DNA of 10,383 nucleotides from Acidobacteriota bacterium (GCA_947465645.1 CANIBQ010000134.1:1-10383), one strand, 5' to 3'. Counted from the stretch's first letter, positions 1 through 6,414 are shown. Numbers and translations: made by a program. Notes: generated from the letters alone by a model not told the origin.

Positions 1-564
1 CGGCGGCTCGAACCCGAGCGCCTCCGCCATGTCCTCGACCTTCGGCAGGTCGGTCAGATCGTTCAGTCCGAACCGGATGAGGAATTCCTTCGTCGTCGAG
101 TACAGGAACGGGCGGCCGACGACGTTCTTGCGGCCGACGATCTTGATCAGGTGACGCTCGAGCAGCGTTGACAGCACGCCCGAGGTATTGACGCCGCGAA
201 TGTCGGAGATCTCGGCGGTGGTCACCGGCTGCTTGTACGCAATGACCGCGAGCGTCTCCAGTCCCTGCACGGTGAGCTTCTGCGTCGACCGCTCGTGGAA
301 GAGCCGTCGCACCCACTCGTGCAGCTCCGGGCGCGTGACGATCTGGTAGCCGCCGGCGACTTCCACCACCTGGAGCCCGGGCCTCTGCTCGTAGTCGGCC
401 GCCAGTGCCCTCACGGCGGCCAGGACGTCTTCCTTTGGCTCCTCGGAGAGGAGCTTGTAGATCATCTTCATCGTCACCGGCTCTGGTGACGCAAAGATCA
501 GCGCTTCCACAATCGCCTTCAGCTCCGCGGATGCCGTACCTGTCTGTGTGGTCTCGTCTGTCAT
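1..564 (-). CDS. scpB: Segregation and condensation protein B (ScpB), 3' end cut by window edge
   Basis: ScpB binds the kleisin ScpA and, with SMC, forms the condensin-like complex that compacts and segregates chromosomes in the cytoplasm. I read 188 residues from the ATG at 562-564 to the window edge without a stop. The N-terminal winged helix (about residues 14-92) begins LKAIVEALIFASPEPV. The second winged helix (about 95-165) holds the family signature LETLAVIAYKQPVTTAEI and then IRGVNTSGVL, LLERHLIKIVGRK and a GRPFLYSTT-like wing. A trailing LTDLPKVEDM segment suggests only a few residues are missing. The gene follows scpA by 14 bp, so the two are surely cotranscribed. The Shine-Dalgarno is weak (CTGGAAATG), which fits coupling to scpA. 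Identification is by signature and is firm. Confidence 0.95.
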   Translation of the reverse strand, partial: MTDETTQTGTASAELKAIVEALIFASPEPVTMKMIYKLLSEEPKEDVLAAVRALAADYEQRPGLQVVEVAGGYQIVTRPELHEWVRRLFHERSTQKLTVQGLETLAVIAYKQPVTTAEISDIRGVNTSGVLSTLLERHLIKIVGRKNVVGRPFLYSTTKEFLIRFGLNDLTDLPKVEDMAEALGFEPP

Positions 565-578
565 TTCCAGTCTTCGAT

Positions 579-1385
579 TCACTGTGTGGGATCGCCGATC
601 GGGTGCGGTGCGTCAGTCGGTCGCGCGCGCTTGTAGACGCGAATCTCTCCGAAGCCGGCGCTCTGAAACGCGCGAATCATCTTCAGCCGGATCATCTCGA
701 GCAGGGCCAGGAACGTGACAATCATGAAGGGACGCGACCCGTCGCCGTCGGCGAAGAGGTCCTCGAAGCCGCACGCCTCGGTCTCCGACAGGCGCGCGAG
801 CAGCTGCTGGATCCGGTCCTCGATCGAGAGCTGATCGGGCGGCAGCACCATCCTCGGCCGCCGGTTGGCGCGCTCGAGGACGCCCCGGAATGCCGAGAGG
901 AGCGTAAAGAGATCGACTTCGAGCTCCGGCTCGAACGGTTCTCCGGCGGCCGCCGCCACGCTCGCATCGGCGCGCGTGTACTGGGCGCCGCGCAGGGTCT
1001 CGCGATCGTGGAGCAGGTCGGCGGCCGCCTTGAATTTCTCGTGCTCGAGCAGGCGCCGGACGAGCGCCTCGCGCGGATCCTCCTCGGGCCCGCCGTCTTC
1101 CTGCGAGGGATCGGGCCGCGGCAGCAGCATCCGTGACTTGATGTGAATCAGCGTGGACGCCATGACGAGGAACTCCCCCGCCACGTCCAGGTTCATCTCC
1201 TGCATCAACTCGACGTAGTCGAGATACTGCTTCGTGATGAGCGCAATCGGGATGTCATAGACATTCAGCTCGCTCTTGCGAATCAGATGGAGGAGAAGAT
1301 CGAGCGGCCCCTCGAAGGCATCGAGCTTGACGTGATAGGCGTCCGGAGACGACTCGAAATCTGCGTGTTCCGTCACGGCGTGCAT
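579..1385 (-). CDS. scpA: Segregation and condensation protein A (ScpA), bacterial kleisin
   Basis: ScpA is the kleisin that bridges SMC heads and recruits ScpB. The 268-residue product has the family N-terminal SMC-neck-binding region at about residues 18-47, with FEGPLDLLLHLIRKSEL then DIPI, and the helix LVMASTLIHIKSRMLLP at 73-89. An acidic linker (91-105) follows, then a C-terminal winged helix (219-252) with FLALLEMIRL and QSAGFGEIRVYK. I chose the ATG at 1383-1385 because homology starts just after it. A longer frame reaching 1484 would run antisense into trpS and adds no recognisable sequence. A GTG three codons in (1374-1376) is an alternative. No good Shine-Dalgarno is visible at either. 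The gene diverges from trpS with 13 bp between start codons and precedes scpB by 14 bp. Confidence 0.95.
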   Translation of the reverse strand: MHAVTEHADFESSPDAYHVKLDAFEGPLDLLLHLIRKSELNVYDIPIALITKQYLDYVELMQEMNLDVAGEFLVMASTLIHIKSRMLLPRPDPSQEDGGPEEDPREALVRRLLEHEKFKAAADLLHDRETLRGAQYTRADASVAAAAGEPFEPELEVDLFTLLSAFRGVLERANRRPRMVLPPDQLSIEDRIQQLLARLSETEACGFEDLFADGDGSRPFMIVTFLALLEMIRLKMIRAFQSAGFGEIRVYKRARPTDAPHPIGDPTQ

Positions 1386-1390
1386 ATGAT
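1385..1390 (+). promoter_or_regulatory. Possible -10 element for a leaderless trpS mRNA
   Basis: TATGAT matches five of six bases of the sigma-70 -10 consensus and ends 8 nt before the trpS ATG. That spacing would put the transcription start at or within a base or two of the start codon. This agrees with the absence of a ribosome binding site. I see no convincing -35. The element overlaps the scpA start codon. Inference only. Confidence 0.3.
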
Positions 1391-1398
1391 AGTAGTCG

Positions 1399-2499
1399 AT
1401 GAGCGACGCCACACAGGAGTACGGCGGCGGCACCTTTGACGAGGCGGTCCGCCGGTCCCAGGCGCTCCGCGCGGATTTCCTCAAGAACCCGGCGCGCTAC
1501 CGCGTCCTGACGGGCGACCGCCCTACCGGCCCGCTCCACATCGGCCACTACTTCGGATCGCTGCGGAACCGGGTCGAGCTCCAGCAGCTCGGCATCGAGA
1601 CGTTCATCGTCATTGCCGATTACCAGGTGCTGACGGATCGGGATTCGGTCGACAGCATTCCCGACAACGTGCGCGAGCTCGTGCTCGACTATCTCTCCGT
1701 GGGGCTCGACCCGTCGAGCGGCCACACGCACATTTTCTGCCATAGCCACGTCCCCGCGCTCAATCAGCTGCTGATTCCGTTCCTGACACTGGTCGGCATG
1801 GGTGAGCTCGATCGGAACCCGACCGTCAAGGAAGAGATCGACGCAGCGGGTCTGACGACGGTCAATGCGGCGATGTACACGTATCCGGTGCACCAGGCCG
1901 CGGACATTCTGTTCTGCAAGGGCAATGTCGTTCCCGTCGGCAGGGATCAGCTGCCCCATCTCGAGCTCACGCGAAAGATCGCCCGCCGCTTCAACCAGCA
2001 TTTCTGCGCCGACGATCGGCCGGTGTTTCCGGAGCCCGAAGCGCTGCTCTCGAACGCGCCGAAGATTCTCGGCCTGGATGGCTCGCAGAAGATGAGCAAG
2101 AGCCGGAACAACGCCGTCGTGCTGCGCGCGACGGCAGACGAAACGGCAGCGCTCGTGAAGAAGGCCAAGACCGACACCGACCGCAATATCACGTACGACC
2201 CGACGCAGCGGCCCGAAGTCGCGAATCTGCTGTTGCTGGCCTCGCTCTGTACCAGTGAGGCACCAGAGGCCATCGCCCAGCGGATCGGTGACGGCGGCAG
2301 CGGCTCGCTGAAGAAGGTCGTGACCGACGCCCTGAACGACGCCCTTGCGCCCATCCGGACCCGGCGCACGCAGCTTGCCGCCCACGCCGCGGACGTGATC
2401 CGCGATACGCTGCGCCCTGGCATCGCGACAGCCAATCGCGTGGCCGACGCGACGCTGGTTCAAGTGCGCGACGCGATGAAGATGGGATACGGACTGTAA
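1399..2499 (+). CDS. trpS: Tryptophan--tRNA ligase (TrpRS)
   Basis: This class Ic aminoacyl-tRNA synthetase charges tRNA-Trp using ATP. The 366-residue product shows the class I signatures HIGH at 47-50 (in GDRPTGPLHIGHYFGSL) and KMSKS at 231-235. Between them are YPVHQAADILF (162-172) and PVGRDQLPHLELTR (179-192), which shape the tryptophan/ATP site. It is slightly longer than the common 330-350 residues because of about 35 residues ahead of the Rossmann fold. The start is fixed: an in-frame TAG sits at 1393-1395, ATG 1399 is the first start after it, and I see no in-frame GTG, TTG or ATG before the conserved region. No Shine-Dalgarno is present. A TATGAT at 1385-1390, 8 nt before the ATG, would fit a leaderless transcript (inference). 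The gene points opposite to the M50 and scpAB genes around it. Confidence 0.96.
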   Translation: MSDATQEYGGGTFDEAVRRSQALRADFLKNPARYRVLTGDRPTGPLHIGHYFGSLRNRVELQQLGIETFIVIADYQVLTDRDSVDSIPDNVRELVLDYLSVGLDPSSGHTHIFCHSHVPALNQLLIPFLTLVGMGELDRNPTVKEEIDAAGLTTVNAAMYTYPVHQAADILFCKGNVVPVGRDQLPHLELTRKIARRFNQHFCADDRPVFPEPEALLSNAPKILGLDGSQKMSKSRNNAVVLRATADETAALVKKAKTDTDRNITYDPTQRPEVANLLLLASLCTSEAPEAIAQRIGDGGSGSLKKVVTDALNDALAPIRTRRTQLAAHAADVIRDTLRPGIATANRVADATLVQVRDAMKMGYGL

Positions 2500-2530
2500 A
2501 TCGTAGGGGCCGATAAATCGTAGGGGCCGA
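2498..2530 (+). repeat. 16-bp direct repeat at the trpS 3' end
   Basis: AAATCGTAGGGGCCGA occurs at 2498-2513 and again at 2515-2530, so the period is 17 bp. The first copy overlaps the last two bases of the trpS TAA stop. The second copy runs into the palindrome at 2520-2549. It looks like partial duplication of one end of that dispersed element. Confidence 0.8.
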
Positions 2531-2549
2531 CCTTAAGGTCGGCCCCTAC
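2520..2549. repeat. 30-bp perfect palindrome between convergent trpS and M50 genes
   Basis: The arms are GTAGGGGCCGACCTT and AAGGTCGGCCCCTAC, giving a 13-bp stem closed by TTAA. It lies between two convergent genes, so the RNA hairpin could act on transcripts from both strands as a terminator or 3'-end stabiliser. There is no T-tract on either side, so it is not a classical intrinsic terminator. The TAG stop codon of the M50 gene (2546-2548, complement) is part of the palindrome. From memory, close relatives of this sequence are scattered in Acidobacteriota-like genomes, where spurious frames read ADLKVGPY across it. That is recall, not a search. Confidence 0.8.
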
Positions 2550-3196
2550 AGCAGCAGGCGCAGCAGGAACGCGGCGGGCGGCTCGATGATCGTCGAGAGT
2601 ATCCCCGTCAGCATCAAGCCATACAGGATGATGAAGCCGTACGGGCGCAGCCGGTCGTAGGTATCTGCCATCGAGCCGGTGAGGAGTCCTGCGAGGACGT
2701 TTCCGCCGTCGAGCGGCGGAATCGGCACCATGTTGAACAGCGCGAGCAGGACGTTCACGACCACCGCCGTCTGAAGCAGGTACTCCATCCGGGCGGCCAG
2801 CGGGCCCGCAATCACATCGCCCGAGGACTCGACAGGCGCAACCACGGCCAGCGCGATCGACGCGATGACGGCCAGCACGAGGTTGCTGGCCGGTCCGGCC
2901 GCGGCAATCCACATGAACTTCTGACGCCAGTGCGGACGCAGGTTCGCGGGGTTCACGGGAACCGGCTTCGCCCACCCGATGAGCGGCAGGTTGGTGATCA
3001 AGGCAATCAACGGGAACAGGATCGTCCCGATCGGATCGACGTGCACCGCGGGATTGAGAGAGAGCCGCCCGAGCAGGCGCGCGGTCGCATCACCCAGCCG
3101 ATCCGCCGACCACGCGTGCGCCGCCTCGTGCACCGTCAGTGACATCACGAGGACGATGAAACCGGTCAGAAGCTGGGTCAGATCGATGTTCGGCAC
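2546..3196 (-). CDS. M50-family (site-2-protease-like) membrane metalloprotease
   Basis: The 216-residue polytopic protein belongs to the compact M50 group that lacks a PDZ domain. These proteins are predicted to cleave substrates within the membrane. The zinc motif HEAAH is at residues 23-27 inside the first hydrophobic segment. The second metal-ligand motif NMVPIPPLDGG is at 155-165, with the Asp ligand at 163. Other hydrophobic segments lie at about 55-74, 93-120, 138-158 and 187-204, and AAAGPASNLVLA (98-109) is also typical. The start is a GTG (3194-3196); I see no in-frame ATG and no clear ribosome binding site, so translation may depend on the upstream M48 gene 26 bp away. The C-terminus LLRLLL ends on a TAG supplied by a repeat palindrome. 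In many phyla this family sits next to trpS-scpA-scpB, as here. The substrate is unknown. Confidence 0.9.
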   Translation of the reverse strand: MPNIDLTQLLTGFIVLVMSLTVHEAAHAWSADRLGDATARLLGRLSLNPAVHVDPIGTILFPLIALITNLPLIGWAKPVPVNPANLRPHWRQKFMWIAAAGPASNLVLAVIASIALAVVAPVESSGDVIAGPLAARMEYLLQTAVVVNVLLALFNMVPIPPLDGGNVLAGLLTGSMADTYDRLRPYGFIILYGLMLTGILSTIIEPPAAFLLRLLL

Positions 3197-3222
3197 GCGC
3201 GGGGCAGCGTACCACGAAGTAA

Positions 3223-4566
3223 TTACCGGATGATCTGGAGCGACTGCACAATCTGCTCAAAGACCCCGCGATAGAGTGCGGTCTCCGCCTCAGGCGACAC
3301 GCCCAGGAAAAACAGCAGGCTGCCGTCATCCAGGTGCATCGCGGTGAGCATCACCGTCTCGAACTCGCCCGTGACTCCGCAGACGTGGCTCATCGTCGTG
3401 CTCCTGGTGTGCCGGCCCGCGATGCGCGACGTTCGGAACGCCGGCGTCCAGATCAACTTCGGATCGTGGCGTCCCAGCGCAGACAGGAGGCGTATCGCAT
3501 CAGCATCGATGCTGCCGGGCTTTCCGCGGGCGACGCCGACTTCGATCCCGTGCGTGATCGCCGAGGGGCCATCCGGGAGCGACATTCCTCCTCCGTCCGG
3601 AATGAACGTCACGGTGTTTCCCGACAACACCCGGCGCCAGCTTTCCGGGACGACGAACCGGAGCCGGTCGCCCGCCGTGACGTCGCGATACACGCCATCA
3701 GGGGGCGCCACCCCAAAGCCGGCGCGACCGGCGGAGACGGCCCGGCTCGCCGTGTTGCCGGTCTTCGAGGCGGATCGTCCCATGCTTCGCAGTTGTGTCT
3801 GTGCCAGTGTGAAGCCCGCCGACACCCGGGCAGGTCCGGTTTCCGTTTTTGGACGGGCGTTGGGATGCCGCCCCAGCCACTCGGCGCCTTCCAGTCTCAT
3901 GGCGGCGACGAACGCCGCGAAGCCTGCCGGTTTGTACCCCGCGGCCGCCATGATTCGTAGCCCCATAGACTCGGCCTGGACCTCGTGCGCCGCATCGAAG
4001 CTCAGAAAATAGGTCGCAATACTGAACGCCGCTCCCTGTTCGAGCACGCCCGTGGCGGGCACCGCGGCCGCCAGTCCAAGCTGACGGCCGCTGACGGCCC
4101 CGATCTGGAACTGTTCGCCCGCCGTCGCCTGCCGCGTGGCGTGCCTCAACACCACGTGCGCGAGTTCATGCGCCAGGATGCCGGCCAGCGCATCGTCGCC
4201 AGGTAGAAGACCAATCAGCGGCGCCGAGACGAAAACCGGTCCGCCCGGCAGGCTGAAGCTCGTCACCTCGCGGACGTTGAGAACCGAGAACTCGTAACGG
4301 AACGACGGCTGCCGCTCCCGGCGCGGCACCGCGTTGCTGAGGCGCCCCTTCATCGCCGCCATTAACCGTACGACGTGAGGGTCGCTGACGACTTTAAGAT
4401 GCTGTCGAACCGCCGCCGCGGCTTCCTGGCCAAGCCGGGCCTCGTCGGACGCGGTGAAGCTGTTGGCGGGACCGGCGGCAGGGATCTGTGCGGACGCGAT
4501 GCCGGCCGCCAGGGCCAGCACCGCGCCGATTCCGGCGCCCGCGAGGTTCCGTAAGGAACGTGTCAT
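3223..4566 (-). CDS. Secreted M48-family zinc metalloprotease with extra C-terminal domain
   Basis: This is a predicted envelope M48 protease, in the same broad family as BepA/LoiP, which act in outer-membrane quality control. The 447-residue product starts with a signal peptide (positive MTRSLR, hydrophobic 8-24, ASA end near residue 26). The M48 domain spans about 40-235. HELAH at 133-137 gives two zinc ligands and the catalytic Glu. The likely third ligand is Glu195 in HEVQAES, where many relatives have ExxAD; here the Asp position is Glu. A basic, Ser/Gly-rich linker (about 236-285) leads to a C-terminal domain (about 290-447) with VPESWRRV, VTFIPDGGG and ITHGIEVGVARG. I recognise its pattern from other M48 proteins but cannot name it. 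GGGGAGG lies 3 nt before the ATG. The gene follows the second DUF4136 lipoprotein by 12 bp, indicating one operon. Confidence 0.9.
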   Translation of the reverse strand: MTRSLRNLAGAGIGAVLALAAGIASAQIPAAGPANSFTASDEARLGQEAAAAVRQHLKVVSDPHVVRLMAAMKGRLSNAVPRRERQPSFRYEFSVLNVREVTSFSLPGGPVFVSAPLIGLLPGDDALAGILAHELAHVVLRHATRQATAGEQFQIGAVSGRQLGLAAAVPATGVLEQGAAFSIATYFLSFDAAHEVQAESMGLRIMAAAGYKPAGFAAFVAAMRLEGAEWLGRHPNARPKTETGPARVSAGFTLAQTQLRSMGRSASKTGNTASRAVSAGRAGFGVAPPDGVYRDVTAGDRLRFVVPESWRRVLSGNTVTFIPDGGGMSLPDGPSAITHGIEVGVARGKPGSIDADAIRLLSALGRHDPKLIWTPAFRTSRIAGRHTRSTTMSHVCGVTGEFETVMLTAMHLDDGSLLFFLGVSPEAETALYRGVFEQIVQSLQIIR

Positions 4567-4578
4567 CGACCTCCCCGT

Positions 4579-5115
4579 TCAGAATCGAGGGAGCCGTTCG
4601 AAGATGGTCGCGACGGCCTGATCCACATCGCGCTCCATCGCCTCCTGGTGCTCCAGCACCCCTTCGATGCTGCGCTCCGCCCATCCGCGCCATACCAGCT
4701 TGTTCGTGCCGCCGTCGACGAGGTCGAGAGTCAACGAGCCCGCATCGAACACCGATGGACGGCAGTCTTCGCACAGGCCGTATTTTTCGTCGGCACCCGC
4801 CGTATCCACGCGCTGCGTGACGCTCGCGTGGTAGTGCACCACCACGTCGGCCATCCCCGCCTCACTCCGCTCGATGCCGCGGGTCATGAACTCGCGCTCC
4901 ACCGCCCCCTTGAGGTAGCGCTGGAAGAACTCGTTGTTGTCGAGGCGCGGGTCGCCCGTCGAGAGATGCTCCGCCGGCGCCCATTCGAACGTGCGCACCA
5001 CCGACATGTCGAAGCCGCGCTCAACGAACGATCCGACGTTGATGGCGGCGCAGGCGGCCGCGAGCGCCGCCGTGAGGACCAGTGCAGCCAGCGGGACGAC
5101 GCGACGAGGGGTCAT
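4579..5115 (-). CDS. DUF4136-family lipoprotein, copy 2
   Basis: This 178-residue protein belongs to the DUF4136 family of envelope lipoproteins with no established function. The start is the ATG at 5113-5115, because the signal sequence begins there (MTPRRVVPLAALVLTAALA) and reaches a lipobox-like AAAC with Cys22 as the lipidation site. A longer frame up to 5235 would overlap the upstream gene and adds nothing. Conserved blocks are FVERGFDMSVVRTFEW, STGDPRLDNNEFF, VVVHYHA, TNKLVWRGWAE and DQAVATIFERLP. A Cys pair in LCEDCRP may form a disulfide. The stop codon of copy 1 overlaps the start (TGATG), and GGGAG lies 7 nt before the ATG, so translation is coupled. Both copies share the same block order along their whole length, pointing to tandem duplication. 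Confidence 0.88.
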   Translation of the reverse strand: MTPRRVVPLAALVLTAALAAACAAINVGSFVERGFDMSVVRTFEWAPAEHLSTGDPRLDNNEFFQRYLKGAVEREFMTRGIERSEAGMADVVVHYHASVTQRVDTAGADEKYGLCEDCRPSVFDAGSLTLDLVDGGTNKLVWRGWAERSIEGVLEHQEAMERDVDQAVATIFERLPRF

Positions 5116-5672
5116 CAGTTTGCTCCCAGTTGAGCGGACGGAAGTTGCTCGAGCATGCGCGCCACCGCCTGGTCGATCCGCGTTTCCATGCGGTCGCGGT
5201 TGTTCAGGATGTCCACGACGCCGTGCTGCGCCCACCCGCGCCAGATCAGCTTGTTGGTGCGCGTGTCGATGACGTCAATGACCAGCGTGCCGGTCTCGGA
5301 CTCGATCGTCCGGACGCGGCAGTCGCCGTCGTAGCAGTACCCGCTCTCGCGATCGAGGCGGTTGATGTCGGTGCGCGGCCTGATGGCGGCGTGGTAGTGA
5401 ATGAGCAGATCCGGCATGCCCTTCTCGGCACGGCGGTACCCTTTGCCCGCCATCCCGACTTCGACCGCCCCTTCAAAGTGATCCAGGAAGAACGGATCGT
5501 CGTCGAGCCGGGGGTCTCCGGTCGGGAGCGCGTCGGCCGGCCCCCAGTCGTACGTCCGGAACTGCGTGAAGTCGGTGCCCCGCTCCACGTACGAGCTGAC
5601 GTTCATGGTCGCCGCGCATCCCGCGGTGGTGACCGCGGCAGCAACAAGGCAGAAGCAGGCAAGTCGACGCAT
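5115..5672 (-). CDS. DUF4136-family lipoprotein, copy 1
   Basis: This 185-residue paralogue sits directly upstream of the second DUF4136 copy. I start it at the ATG at 5670-5672, because a lipoprotein signal begins there (MRRLACFCLVAAAVTTAGC, lipidated Cys19) and GGAGGG lies 7 nt upstream. A longer frame up to 5723 has no such support. The mature part carries YVERGTDFTQFRTYDWGPAD, TGDPRLDDDPFF, LLIHYHA, TNKLIWRGWAQ and DQAVARMLEQLP, matching copy 2 block by block. Here the Cys pair is spaced YCYDGDC rather than LCEDC. The fold is expected to face the periplasm, tethered to a membrane. Linkage to M48 and M50 proteases suggests an envelope role, but no function can be read from the sequence. 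Confidence 0.88.
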   Translation of the reverse strand: MRRLACFCLVAAAVTTAGCAATMNVSSYVERGTDFTQFRTYDWGPADALPTGDPRLDDDPFFLDHFEGAVEVGMAGKGYRRAEKGMPDLLIHYHAAIRPRTDINRLDRESGYCYDGDCRVRTIESETGTLVIDVIDTRTNKLIWRGWAQHGVVDILNNRDRMETRIDQAVARMLEQLPSAQLGAN

Positions 5673-5719
5673 GGGTGTACCCTCCGAGTGTGTGAGCCGC
5701 GGCCGCATGGCCGCCCGGG

Positions 5720-6010
5720 TCATGCCGCCGCCCGCAGATCGCCGGCAGCGGCGTGGTCCACGACCGTCCAGCCCGCGTCGCGCAACGCACGCGCGAGTGC
5801 GGCATGGCGCTCCATCGCGGTGACGGCATCGCCGAACCGCTCGACGACGCTCGCCGAAATATTCCAGTGCGGAATCAGGCTGACGTCGAAGGCGTGGCCC
5901 GCTCTGGCGTCGAGTTCACACGTCAGCGCGCGGCCATTGCGGGTGAAGACCCAGCGCAGCATCGGTCGCGTGGCGCCAGTCGTCAGAAATCGCTTGGAGG
6001 TCGTCGTCAT
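5720..6010 (-). CDS. Small conserved-looking hypothetical protein
   Basis: I do not recognise a named family. The 96-residue frame has soluble-protein composition, no signal peptide and no membrane segment. The notable stretches are MLRWVFTRNGRALTCEL (from residue 17), a VSLIPHWN segment, and a C-terminal helix-turn-strand ending ALARALRDAGWTVVDHA. The style resembles small Acidobacteriota proteins I have seen that start near MxRWxFTR, so Met17 (codon 5960-5962) is a real alternative start. An exact -24/-12 element lies just upstream and would start transcription about 2 nt before the ATG at 6008-6010. Use of that ATG would then be leaderless, whereas Met17 would have a leader of about 50 nt. 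Neither has a strong ribosome binding site. It precedes the DUF4136 genes by 47 bp and may be the first gene of that operon. Confidence 0.65.
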   Translation of the reverse strand: MTTTSKRFLTTGATRPMLRWVFTRNGRALTCELDARAGHAFDVSLIPHWNISASVVERFGDAVTAMERHAALARALRDAGWTVVDHAAAGDLRAAA

Positions 6011-6022
6011 GCCGTCCGATGA

Positions 6023-6038
6023 GGCAACGGCAGTGCCA
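6023..6038 (-). promoter_or_regulatory. Sigma-54 (-24/-12) promoter, exact core match, leftward
   Basis: On the minus strand the sequence is TGGCACTGCCGTTGCC, an exact match to the RpoN core TGGCAC-N5-TTGC with GG and GC 10 bp apart. Transcription would start about 12 nt after the GC, near 6012, immediately before the hypothetical gene. RpoN promoters need an AAA+ enhancer-binding protein; none is encoded in this window. The match is direct observation; use is inference. Confidence 0.65.
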
Positions 6039-6124
6039 CCCGGCGCGTGATCGCGCCACGCGCGAACACTCAGGATTTCTTCACACGTCAGGAGTGCCGC
6101 TCGCCCGACCGCGCGACTGGCCGG

Positions 6125-6154
6125 GGATTCTCCCGATGACCGCTGGATTTTCCC
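6125..6154 (+). repeat. Paired GGATTYTCCC boxes, 20-bp period
   Basis: GGATTCTCCC (6125-6134) and GGATTTTCCC (6145-6154) differ at one base and are two helical turns apart. They lie about 115-145 bp from the predicted start sites of both the leftward promoter (6023-6038) and the rightward one (6243-6258). That is the usual distance for enhancer-binding-protein sites at sigma-54 promoters. A third copy, GGGTTTTCCC, is at 6481-6490. Confidence 0.4.
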
Positions 6155-6242
6155 CACCGGGCTCGCCGACGCAGCCGCCCCCGCTGGCGCACGGGGCTCG
6201 ACTTTGGCCTGAATTCCCCGCGAATCGCGCGGCCCGCCTTCC

Positions 6243-6258
6243 TGGTACGCCGTCTGCT
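6243..6258 (+). promoter_or_regulatory. Sigma-54-like promoter of the uspA remnant
   Basis: TGGTACGCCGTCTGCT keeps GG and GC with 10 bp between them and differs from TGGCAC-N5-TTGC at two positions. The predicted start site is near 6269, leaving a leader of about 28 nt with GGAGG at 6288-6292 before the ATG at 6297. The match is weaker than the leftward one. Confidence 0.4.
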
Positions 6259-6398
6259 CTCAGGCCTTCGACACCGTCCATCTCTCTGGAGGCCGCATGT
6301 TCACTCGCATTCTCGTGCCCACCGACTTCAGCCCGCCGTCGGACGTCGCCCTCGAATGGACTCAATCGCATGGGAAACCTCTCTTTCCCGATACCTGG

Positions 6399-6414
6399 GG
6401 CAACCGCCATGCCG
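6399..6414 (-). promoter_or_regulatory. Sigma-54-like element pointing left (inverted twin)
   Basis: The minus strand reads CGGCATGGCGGTTGCC, with GG and GC 10 bp apart and an intact TTGC; it differs from TGGCAC-N5-TTGC at two bases. It is identical to the element at 6575-6590 in the opposite orientation. It would start a transcript near 6388 running antisense to the uspA remnant, with no convincing gene of its own. It may be the relic promoter of a lost leftward gene. Confidence 0.4.

Larger units (their letters stand above)
6011..6296. other. Non-coding regulatory stretch between the hypothetical gene and the uspA remnant
   Basis: These 286 bp carry no convincing gene. They hold an exact sigma-54-type element pointing left (6023-6038), a weaker one pointing right (6243-6258), and two near-identical 10-mers 20 bp apart midway between them (6125-6134 and 6145-6154). 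The layout looks like a shared control region for divergent sigma-54-dependent transcription. Frames crossing it are rich in Pro, Arg and Ser and look like GC-rich noise. Confidence 0.6.

Noticed and set aside
1255..2463. 402-codon open frame antisense to trpS
   Set aside because: It is Arg/Val-rich with no motif, lies exactly opposite a clear TrpRS with HIGH and KMSKS, and is the usual GC-rich shadow.
2500..2560. Classical rho-independent terminator
   Set aside because: The hairpin is strong but is not followed by a T-run on either strand.
3090..4012. Plus-strand frames opposite the M48 and M50 genes
   Set aside because: No motif or start signal was seen; they are complementary to well-supported protease genes.
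5082..6050. 322-codon plus-strand frame across the DUF4136 genes
   Set aside because: It runs opposite two well-supported lipoprotein genes with signal peptides and ribosome binding sites, and its own sequence is His/Arg/Val-rich noise.
6081..6371. 97-codon minus-strand frame preceded by GAGAGG and downstream of the leftward sigma-54-like element
   Set aside because: Position and ribosome-binding-like sequence are tempting, but it is antisense to the UspA start, is rich in Gly/Arg/Ala without pattern, and overlaps another promoter.
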